Origin: Bacteroidales bacterium
GTDB lineage: Bacteria; Bacteroidota; Bacteroidia; Bacteroidales; Muribaculaceae
DNA length: 42,957 nt
Assembly (NCBI GenBank): GCA_004557565.1
Contig: SFGS01000036.1
Span: 1 to 42,957 of the forward strand
Reading direction: 5' to 3'
Shown piece by piece: positions 24,299 through 31,233 of this stretch. Below the pieces are notes generated by a model. That model worked only from the letters and a program-made list of their open reading frames with translations. It made no database searches and was not told where the DNA came from. Position numbers and translations under genes: made by a program. Every line of letters starts with the position of its first letter. The first letter of the stretch is position 1.

Positions 24299-24736
24299 TT
24301 GACGCAAATTTCTTACATAGCAGAAAATGTCGCGCTTCCTCAACTTAATCATGAGGCTGTGGCGAGTTGGGTTGAAAAAGTTGCCGCTTCGCTCGGAAAG
24401 AGGGTAGGGGCGTTGTCGTATATTTTTTGCGACGACGAATATATACTCGACACTAACCGCAAATATCTCCAGCACGACTATTACACCGACATCATCACCT
24501 TCGACTACAGCAATCGCCGTCGCATCAGTGGTGATATGGTGATTTCGCTCGACACCGTTCGCACCAATGCGGAGCAGTTCGCCAAGTCGTATGACTCGGA
24601 ATTGTTGCGTGTGATTATCCATGGCGTGCTGCACCTGTGTGGCATCAACGACAAGGGACCGGGAGAGCGAGAAATTATGGAACAACATGAAAATGAGGCA
24701 CTTGCTATAGTGCCTTCAAATATTTTTGAATCATGA
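24299..24736 (+). CDS. ybeY: rRNA maturation endoribonuclease YbeY
   Basis: A 145-residue metalloprotein with the family's zinc motif near the C-terminus, HGVLHLCGINDKGPGE; the third His of the usual HGxLHLxGYDH motif is replaced by Lys, a change also typical of Bacteroidetes relatives. YbeY matures 16S rRNA 3' ends and takes part in ribosome quality control. No ATG fits; the start is a TTG at 24299, just before the conserved ISYIAEN. Its TGA overlaps the mnmG start (ATGA, 24733-24736), indicating coupled translation. Confidence 0.9.
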   Translation: MTQISYIAENVALPQLNHEAVASWVEKVAASLGKRVGALSYIFCDDEYILDTNRKYLQHDYYTDIITFDYSNRRRISGDMVISLDTVRTNAEQFAKSYDSELLRVIIHGVLHLCGINDKGPGEREIMEQHENEALAIVPSNIFES

Positions 24737-26610
24737 ATTATGCCTACGATGTCATAGTGATTGGTGCCGGCCATGCCGGTTGTGAAGCCGCTGCCGCCGC
24801 TGCGCGCCTTGGCTCTACCACGCTTTTGATCACTATGGATATGAACAAAATTGCGCAAATGAGTTGTAATCCTGCCGTTGGCGGTATTGCTAAAGGTCAG
24901 ATTGTGAGAGAGATAGACGCACTTGGCGGTCAAATGGGTATCGTCACCGACCGCAGTTCTATCCAGTTCCGCATGTTGAACCGCTCGAAAGGTCCAGCCA
25001 TGTGGAGTCCACGTTCACAAGCCGACCGCATTCGCTTCATTGCCGAATGGCGCAATATTCTCGAAAACACGCCCAATCTGTATATGTGGCAAGATTCCGC
25101 TGTGAGTCTGACCATCGAGAATGGGGTTGTGAAGGGTGTGAAAACCGCCTTTGGCGTTGAATTTACCGCTAAATCTGTGGTATTGACTGCTGGCACTTTC
25201 CTCAATGGATTGATGCATGTGGGGCCTGTGCAGATAGAGGGCGGCCGTGTTTCGGAGCCTGCTTCGCACGGAATTACCGAGCAACTTCGCGACCTCGGAT
25301 TCACCGTGCAGCGCATGAAAACGGGCACTCCGGTGCGACTTGATGAGCGAACTGTTGACTTCAGCAAGGCCACAATTCAAGAGGGTGATGCTGATTTTCA
25401 CCACTTTTCGTTCCTTCCAACGGTGAAAAGTGAGCTCAAACAACGCCCCTGCTGGATAGTTTACACCAACTCGGAAGTGCACCAAATCTTGCGTGAGGGA
25501 TTGCCTGAATCGCCGCTTTACAACGGTCAAATCAAGAGTATCGGGCCACGTTATTGCCCCAGCATTGAGACCAAATTGGTCACTTTCCCTGACAAGGAAC
25601 AGCACCAGTTGTTCCTCGAACCAGAAGGGGAGAGCACCCACGAAATGTATCTGAATGGTTTCTCATCTTCCATGCCGTGGAAGGTGCAATTTGAGGCGCT
25701 TTCCAAGATTCCTGCCTTTGAAAACGTGCAGGCCTACCGTCCTGGATATGCCATTGAATACGACTTTTTCGACCCCACACAACTGCATCATAACCTCGAA
25801 ACCAAACTCGTTAAAAACCTGTTTTTCGCAGGTCAAGTCAACGGCACCACTGGTTATGAAGAGGCCGCTGGGCAGGGTTTGGTGGCTGGTATCAACGCTC
25901 ATCAAGCCGTGGCAGGGGGCGAGCCTTTCGTGCTCGGCCGTGATGAAGCCTACATCGGTGTGCTTATCGACGACCTCGTGACCAAGGGTGTCGACGAGCC
26001 ATATCGTATGTTCACCAGTAGGGCAGAACACCGCATTTTGCTTCGCCAAGACGATGCCGACCGACGCTTAACCCCTAAGGGCTATGCTCTCGGTTTGGCT
26101 ACCCAAGAGCGCTACGATTTGATGCGTTCGAAGTGGGAGGCGGTGGACAATTTGGTGGAATTTGCCAAGGAATTTTCGGTGAAAACCTCTCTCATCAACC
26201 CCGAATTTGAGCGTGCCGGGTTCCCAATTCTGGCGCACGGTTGCAAACTCTACGACCTGATTTTGCGTCCGCAACTCAGCATTTTCTTGCTTGCCGAAAT
26301 GATTCCCGAACTCCAAAAACGCATTTTGGAACTGGAGCAGGCACGCCGCGAAGAGATTGTGGAAGCAGCCGAAATTTCCATAAAATACAACGGATATATC
26401 GCCCGCGAGGAAGCGATAGCAAAAAAACTTTCTCGCCTTGAGCATGTGAAAATTCGTGGCAAATTCAAATATTCCGACATTCATTCGCTCTCTACCGAGG
26501 CGCGCCAGAAACTCGAAAAGATAGATCCCGAAACGGTGGGGCAGGCTTCGCGCATTCCGGGCATATCGCCGAGCGACGTGAATATATTGCTCTTGCTTTT
26601 AGGAAGATAA
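24733..26610 (+). CDS. mnmG: tRNA uridine-5-carboxymethylaminomethyl modification enzyme MnmG (GidA)
   Basis: A 625-residue protein, full length. The N-terminal FAD-binding motif VIVIGAGHAGCEAA and the conserved CNPAVGGIAKG and GPAMWSPRSQADR segments are present, with the C-terminal helical domain ending in IPGISPSDVNILLLLL. With MnmE it modifies the wobble uridine of several tRNAs. The start overlaps the ybeY stop by four bases. A parS-like palindrome follows 8 bp after the stop codon. In many bacteria gidA/mnmG is close to oriC. Confidence 0.97.
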   Translation: MNYAYDVIVIGAGHAGCEAAAAAARLGSTTLLITMDMNKIAQMSCNPAVGGIAKGQIVREIDALGGQMGIVTDRSSIQFRMLNRSKGPAMWSPRSQADRIRFIAEWRNILENTPNLYMWQDSAVSLTIENGVVKGVKTAFGVEFTAKSVVLTAGTFLNGLMHVGPVQIEGGRVSEPASHGITEQLRDLGFTVQRMKTGTPVRLDERTVDFSKATIQEGDADFHHFSFLPTVKSELKQRPCWIVYTNSEVHQILREGLPESPLYNGQIKSIGPRYCPSIETKLVTFPDKEQHQLFLEPEGESTHEMYLNGFSSSMPWKVQFEALSKIPAFENVQAYRPGYAIEYDFFDPTQLHHNLETKLVKNLFFAGQVNGTTGYEEAAGQGLVAGINAHQAVAGGEPFVLGRDEAYIGVLIDDLVTKGVDEPYRMFTSRAEHRILLRQDDADRRLTPKGYALGLATQERYDLMRSKWEAVDNLVEFAKEFSVKTSLINPEFERAGFPILAHGCKLYDLILRPQLSIFLLAEMIPELQKRILELEQARREEIVEAAEISIKYNGYIAREEAIAKKLSRLEHVKIRGKFKYSDIHSLSTEARQKLEKIDPETVGQASRIPGISPSDVNILLLLLGR

Positions 26611-26618
26611 CTCAAAAT

Positions 26619-26634
26619 TGTTCCACGTGGAACA
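26619..26634. promoter_or_regulatory. parS-like site TGTTCCACGTGGAACA
   Basis: A perfect 16-bp palindrome between mnmG and apt. It differs from the classic parS consensus at one symmetric base pair on each arm. It lies 3.1 kb from the exact parS match inside nfeD. Confidence 0.6.
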
Positions 26635-26677
26635 CCTGTGTTAAACAAAAAAATAAAACAACCAACTAAATACAACA

Positions 26678-27220
26678 ATGAAACAAGAACAACTTGACAA
26701 AGTGAAAAGCGTAGTTCGCAACATTCCTGATTTCCCAGTACCGGGCATTCAGTTCAAAGACCTTACCACAGCCTTCAAAGATCCCGAAGCGCTCCAAATC
26801 ATGCGCCAAGGTTTGCACGACCTCTACAAGGATAAAGGTATCACCAAGGTGGTGGGTATTGAGGCCCGCGGATTCATCGGTGGCGCTATGCTTGCTGTGG
26901 ATCTCAACGCTGGATTCGTTCCATTGCGCAAACCGGGGAAACTGCCAGCCGAAACCATTCAGAAAGAATATGCGAAAGAATACGGCACCGATGTGATAGA
27001 AATCCACAAAGATGCCATTTCCTCCGATGATATCGTGGTGATTCACGACGACCTGCTTGCTACTGGTGGCACAATGATGGCTGCCTACGAACTGGTGAAA
27101 TCGATGAATCCAAAGAAAGTGTATATCAATTTCATTTGCGAACTCCTCGGACTTAATGGCCGCGCGCTCTTCCCAGCAGATGTGGAAGTGACTTCGCTTT
27201 TCGATTTTCCCGACAAATAA
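26678..27220 (+). CDS. apt: Adenine phosphoribosyltransferase
   Basis: A 180-residue enzyme that turns adenine and PRPP into AMP. The PRPP-binding motif is VVIHDDLLATGGTMMA (about residues 114-129), and the N-terminal FPVPGIQFKDLTT and VVGIEARGFI segments are typical. Length is normal for the family. It lies 67 bp after mnmG and 23 bp before uvrC on the same strand, so it may belong to one long transcript. Confidence 0.96.
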   Translation: MKQEQLDKVKSVVRNIPDFPVPGIQFKDLTTAFKDPEALQIMRQGLHDLYKDKGITKVVGIEARGFIGGAMLAVDLNAGFVPLRKPGKLPAETIQKEYAKEYGTDVIEIHKDAISSDDIVVIHDDLLATGGTMMAAYELVKSMNPKKVYINFICELLGLNGRALFPADVEVTSLFDFPDK

Positions 27221-27243
27221 AGCATAAATCGAAACTATATAAT

Positions 27244-29085
27244 TTGAACCCCGACTTAAAACTCAAGATTAGTCTTTTGCCCGATTGCCCCGGCGTGTAT
27301 AAATACTTCAACAAGGAGGGTACAGTAATATACGTGGGCAAGGCGAAGAATTTGAAGCGCAGGGTGAGCTCTTATTTCAATAGGGTTCACTCTGTGCTTC
27401 GCACCAACATGCTCGTGCGCCACATTCACAACTTGGAATATATAGTGGTGAACACCGAGGAGGAGGCGCTCGACCTTGAGAACAGTTTGATTAAAACCTA
27501 TCAGCCGCGCTACAATGTGCTGCTGAAAGATGATAAGTCGTATCCGTGGATTTGCGTAACGAAGGAACAGTTTCCGCGAGTGTATCTCACTCGTGAGAAG
27601 GTGAACAAGCATGGACGTTTTTTCGGTCCCTATCCCAAGACTGAAGTGGCATGGGCTTTGCTCGATGCGCTGAAGGAAATTTTCCCGATTCGTTCGTGCC
27701 GCTACAATCTCACGCCAGAAGCGGTGGAATCGAAGAAACACCGTCTTTGCCTGAAGTTTCACCTCAAGAGTTGCGATGGTCCCTGCCAGGGTTTGATTTC
27801 GCCCGATGAATACGCAAAATATATCGATGAAATCATTCATATCCTCAATGGTGAGACCAAGTACGTGAGCGACTATTTGTGCGATGAAATGGCACGCTAC
27901 GCTGCTGACCTCAAATTCGAGGAAGCCGAGCAAGTGAAGCGCAAATATCTGCTCGTGGAGAAATATCGCGCAAAATCGGTGATTGTGAGTCCCACCATCA
28001 GCAATATTGATGTGTATTCGCTCATTCGCGACGATTCTGCCGCCTACGCTAATTATATGCACGTGCGAGAGGGTAGTGTGGTGCAAAGCATGACCATTGA
28101 ATACAAGATTGTGGACGCAGACACCGATGAAACCGATGCCGAACTGATGTCGACCGCCATTCGGGAGTTTCGTCAGCGTTTCGCCGATGCCTATCGGAAG
28201 GACCGTGTGAAAGAGGCAGTCGTGAATGTGGTTCCCGATTTCGAGATTGAAGGCGTGAATTTTGTGGTGCCACAGCGTGGCGATAAACGCAAGTTGCTCG
28301 CCATTTCGCTGAAAAACGCCGAGCAGTACAAGACCGACAAACTCAAAATGATGGAGAAACTCAACCCTGAGCAGCGCGCCATGCGCACGCTCACCACCAT
28401 TCAAAAGGATTTCCGTTTGAGTGCCGTTCCGCATCATATTGAGTGCTTCGACAACTCCAACATCTCTGGCACTAACCCCGTGGCGGCGTGTGTGGTGTTT
28501 CGCAACGCCAAACCCTCGAAAAAAGAATATCGCCACTTCAACATCAAGACGGTGGAAGGCCCCGACGACTATGCTTCGATGAAGGAGGTGCTCACGCGCC
28601 GCTATTCTCGCTTGGTGAGCGAGGGGCAGGATTTGCCGCAGCTGGTGATTCTCGACGGTGGCAAGGGGCAGTTGAGCGCAGGCGTTGAGGTGCTTGATGA
28701 GTTGGGGCTTCGTGGGCAGATTGCCATGATTGGCATTGCCAAAACCCTCAACGAAATCTATTTCCCAGGCGACTCTCTGCCGCTCTATATCGACAAAAAC
28801 AGCGAAACGCTGAAAGTGGTGCAACGCTTGCGCGACGAGGCGCACCGCTTCGGCATCACGCATCACCGCAACCGCCGCAGCAAGAGCCAGGTTCACTCTG
28901 CTCTCGACGAGATTCGTGGGGTGGGGGATAAGACTAAACAGCAGTTGCTCAAAGAGTTTAAGAGCCTCAAGCGCATCAAGGAGGCTTCGCTGCCACAACT
29001 CACCGCAGTGGTTGGTGCGGCAAAAGCGAATATAGTGTATAATGCGTTGAATATCAACGAAAAAGATAATAATTCAGAACAATAA
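27244..29085 (+). CDS. uvrC: Excinuclease ABC subunit C
   Basis: A 613-residue nuclease of nucleotide excision repair. The N-terminal GIY-YIG domain (CPGVYKYFNKEGTVIYVGKA) makes the 3' cut, a UVR motif lies in the middle (about 200-240), the RNase H-like domain (HIECFDNSNISGTNPVAACV) makes the 5' cut, and a helix-hairpin-helix closes the protein (IRGVGDKTKQQLLKEF). The start is TTG at 27244; no in-frame ATG occurs in the short gap from apt. The stop overlaps the dtd start by one base (TAATG). Confidence 0.96.
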   Translation: MNPDLKLKISLLPDCPGVYKYFNKEGTVIYVGKAKNLKRRVSSYFNRVHSVLRTNMLVRHIHNLEYIVVNTEEEALDLENSLIKTYQPRYNVLLKDDKSYPWICVTKEQFPRVYLTREKVNKHGRFFGPYPKTEVAWALLDALKEIFPIRSCRYNLTPEAVESKKHRLCLKFHLKSCDGPCQGLISPDEYAKYIDEIIHILNGETKYVSDYLCDEMARYAADLKFEEAEQVKRKYLLVEKYRAKSVIVSPTISNIDVYSLIRDDSAAYANYMHVREGSVVQSMTIEYKIVDADTDETDAELMSTAIREFRQRFADAYRKDRVKEAVVNVVPDFEIEGVNFVVPQRGDKRKLLAISLKNAEQYKTDKLKMMEKLNPEQRAMRTLTTIQKDFRLSAVPHHIECFDNSNISGTNPVAACVVFRNAKPSKKEYRHFNIKTVEGPDDYASMKEVLTRRYSRLVSEGQDLPQLVILDGGKGQLSAGVEVLDELGLRGQIAMIGIAKTLNEIYFPGDSLPLYIDKNSETLKVVQRLRDEAHRFGITHHRNRRSKSQVHSALDEIRGVGDKTKQQLLKEFKSLKRIKEASLPQLTAVVGAAKANIVYNALNINEKDNNSEQ

Positions 29086-29537
29086 TGAGATTAGTGATAC
29101 AAAGAGTGACCAGCGCATCAGTCAGCATTGATGGCGAAATCGTGGGTAAGATTGCCGGCGGTTTGATGGTGCTGGTGGGCGTGAGAGAGGGCGACACTGA
29201 GGCAGATATGAAGTGGCTTGCCCAGAAAACCGTGAATATGCGTATTTTCGACGACGAAAACGGTGTGATGAACCGCAGTGTGATTGATGCTGGCGGCGAA
29301 GTGCTCTCCATTAGCCAATTCACCCTCAATGCCTCCACCAAGAAAGGCAACCGCCCCAGTTACATCCATGCCGCTAGCCACGACCTTGCTGTGCCCCTCT
29401 ACGAGGCGTATTGCGAGGAAGTGAGCCGCCTGATGGGCAAGGATGTGCAGCGCGGCAAATTCGGCGCCGATATGCAGGTGTCGCTCGTCAACGACGGCCC
29501 TGTTACCATCATCATCGACTCGCTCTTAAAAGAGTAA
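29085..29537 (+). CDS. dtd: D-aminoacyl-tRNA deacylase
   Basis: A 150-residue enzyme that hydrolyses D-amino acids from mischarged tRNAs. The SISQFTLNAS motif and the cross-subunit Gly-cisPro motif in NDGPVTIIID are present. It begins on the last base of uvrC's stop codon, so translation is probably coupled. Confidence 0.95.
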   Translation: MRLVIQRVTSASVSIDGEIVGKIAGGLMVLVGVREGDTEADMKWLAQKTVNMRIFDDENGVMNRSVIDAGGEVLSISQFTLNASTKKGNRPSYIHAASHDLAVPLYEAYCEEVSRLMGKDVQRGKFGADMQVSLVNDGPVTIIIDSLLKE

Positions 29538-29647
29538 TGTGCTGACACATCGGTGATTGGCAATAAATCATACCGAAGGCATGTGCATACGTTTGGGCGA
29601 AACCACATTTTTGCCTATCCGGCATAAAGGTGAATATCTATCTATGA

Positions 29648-29678
29648 TTGGAAAAACGGTTTTTTTTTCGTAAGTTTG
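29648..29678 (+). promoter_or_regulatory. Promoter TTG-N20-TAAGTTTG of the mazG-deoC operon
   Basis: TTG at 29648-29650 and TAAGTTTG at 29671-29678 with 20 bp between. The ATG of the next gene is only 8 bp after the -7 element, so the mRNA would have almost no leader. Confidence 0.65.
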
Positions 29679-29686
29679 CAAAGTTA

Positions 29687-30016
29687 ATGACTATTCAAGA
29701 GGCTCAACAAAAAGTAGATGAGTGGATTCGCACCTACGGCGTGCGCTATTTCAGTCCGCTCACCAATATGGCTCAGCTCACCGAGGAAGTGGGCGAGGTG
29801 GCGCGTATCATCAGCCGCACCTATGGCGAACAGTCGTTCAAGCCCTCCGACAAGGGCAAGGATTTGGGCGATGAACTTGCCGATGTGCTGTGGGTGGTGC
29901 TCTGCCTTGCCAACCAGACGGGGGTGGACCTGACCGCCGCTTTAGAGCGTAATTTCGACAAGAAAACTAACCGTGATGCCTTTCGTCATCTCAACAACGA
30001 AAAATTATCAAAATAA
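29687..30016 (+). CDS. MazG-like nucleotide pyrophosphohydrolase
   Basis: A 109-residue single-domain protein of the all-alpha NTP-PPase group. The metal-binding EExxE...ExxD pattern is visible as TEEVGEVARI and DLGDELADVLWVV. It likely cleaves non-canonical or excess nucleoside triphosphates (house-cleaning). The ATG at 29687 is chosen over a TTG 13 codons upstream because that TTG is the -33 promoter box. deoC follows 14 bp later on the same strand. Confidence 0.88.
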   Translation: MTIQEAQQKVDEWIRTYGVRYFSPLTNMAQLTEEVGEVARIISRTYGEQSFKPSDKGKDLGDELADVLWVVLCLANQTGVDLTAALERNFDKKTNRDAFRHLNNEKLSK

Positions 30017-30030
30017 AATAACTATACAAC

Positions 30031-30942
30031 ATGGAACAAAAATTCGATTCTAAGGAAACTCCTAACAAGTATCAACAGGCTTTCCTCGAGAGCAAGGTGG
30101 AAACCAACGACGCAGTTGTGGCTGCTGAAGTGGAAAAAATCCTCAAAGAGCATATCGCAGAAAATGATAACAAGGAAGTGTATCAATTCCTGCTCAACTG
30201 TGTGGACTTGACCACACTCAGCACCACCGACAGCGAACGTAGCGTGGCTGCTTTCACCAAGAAGGTGAACGACTACTGGACCAACTATCCACAGTACAAG
30301 AACGTGGCTGCCATTTGCGTGTATAGCAATTTCGCAGAAGTGGTGCGTGGCGCACTTGAGGTGAGCGACGTGAATATCGCCGTTTGTAGTGCGGCTTTCC
30401 CTGCTTCACAGGCTCATATCGAGACCAAGGTGGTAGAAACCGCCCTCGCTATCGAAGACGGTGCTGACGAGGTGGACATCGTGATCAACATGGGCTACTA
30501 TCTTGATGAGGCATACGAGGAATTGTGCGATGAAATCGCAGAAATCAAGGCCACAATGGGCAACCACCACTTGAAGGTGATTCTCGAAACTGGCTGCCTG
30601 AAGACTGCCGAAAACATCAAGCGTGCGTCAATCCTCTCTATGTACAGCGGTGCCGACTTCATCAAGACCTCTACCGGCAAGATTTACGAAGGCGCAACCC
30701 TCGAGGCTGCCTATGTGATGTGCCAGTGCATCAAGGAATATTACGAAAAGCACGGCGTGATGATCGGTTTCAAGGCTGCAGGTGGCATCCGCACCACTGC
30801 CGACGCAGTGAAATACTACACCGTGGTGAAAGAAGTGCTCGGCGAAAAGTGGCTCACCAACCAATACTTCCGTATCGGTGCCAGCAGCCTGGCAAACGCC
30901 CTCTTCCAATCATTCACCGAAACCGAAGTATCTCCATTCTAA
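30031..30942 (+). CDS. deoC: Deoxyribose-phosphate aldolase
   Basis: A 303-residue class I aldolase that splits 2-deoxyribose 5-phosphate into glyceraldehyde 3-phosphate and acetaldehyde in deoxynucleoside breakdown. The Schiff-base lysine is in ADFIKTSTGK and the second catalytic lysine in GFKAAGGIRT. It has an N-terminal extension compared with the 220-residue E. coli-like short forms, as in many Bacteroidetes. It ends with a strong terminator and is co-transcribed with the MazG-like gene, consistent with nucleotide cleanup and salvage. Confidence 0.94.
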   Translation: MEQKFDSKETPNKYQQAFLESKVETNDAVVAAEVEKILKEHIAENDNKEVYQFLLNCVDLTTLSTTDSERSVAAFTKKVNDYWTNYPQYKNVAAICVYSNFAEVVRGALEVSDVNIAVCSAAFPASQAHIETKVVETALAIEDGADEVDIVINMGYYLDEAYEELCDEIAEIKATMGNHHLKVILETGCLKTAENIKRASILSMYSGADFIKTSTGKIYEGATLEAAYVMCQCIKEYYEKHGVMIGFKAAGGIRTTADAVKYYTVVKEVLGEKWLTNQYFRIGASSLANALFQSFTETEVSPF

Positions 30943-30966
30943 ATCCCCCCATACCACACAAAAAAA

Positions 30967-30999
30967 AGCGGAGCCCCAAAAAAGGCTCCGCTTTTTTTA
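30967..30999 (+). terminator. Terminator after deoC
   Basis: AGCGGAGCC (30967-30975) pairs perfectly with GGCTCCGCT (30984-30992), with a T-run after it. Confidence 0.9.
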
Positions 31000-31000
31000 G

Positions 31001-31080
31001 AAGTCAACAAGTCAACGAGTCAACAAGTTCGAATTATCGGGGATTCGAATTATCGAATTATCGAATTATCGGGATTTCGG
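31001..31080. repeat. Two short tandem repeat arrays
   Basis: GTCAAC(A/G)AG (9 bp) is repeated three times at 31003-31028, then CGAATTAT (8 bp) about five times with some GGG insertions to 31080. The first unit is the same as in the array after the CoA-ligase gene at 4003-4034. Confidence 0.7.
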
Positions 31081-31145
31081 GATTCGAGGGGGGAGGGGGA
31101 ATGGGGATTTTTGGGGGAAAAATTTTTTGGTTGGGGGAAAAATAG

Positions 31146-31153
31146 TAACTTTG
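31146..31153 (+). promoter_or_regulatory. -7 element TAACTTTG of the secreted-protein operon
   Basis: Exact TAnnTTTG match 80 bp upstream of the chosen start at 31234; no clear -33 element. Confidence 0.5.
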
Positions 31154-31233
31154 TAACTTGTGGAGAGATTTCGCTTAAAATCGCTTGTAAATCGCTCGAA
31201 AATTACAATAATCAATTAATAAAACCACCTACT

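Noticed and set aside
24930..25373. Minus-strand frame opposite mnmG
   Set aside because: Shadow of mnmG with no domain or promoter.
31111..31233. Upstream extension of the large secreted protein
   Set aside because: Would place 41 unstructured residues before the signal peptide and start within the promoter; ATG at 31234 fits better.
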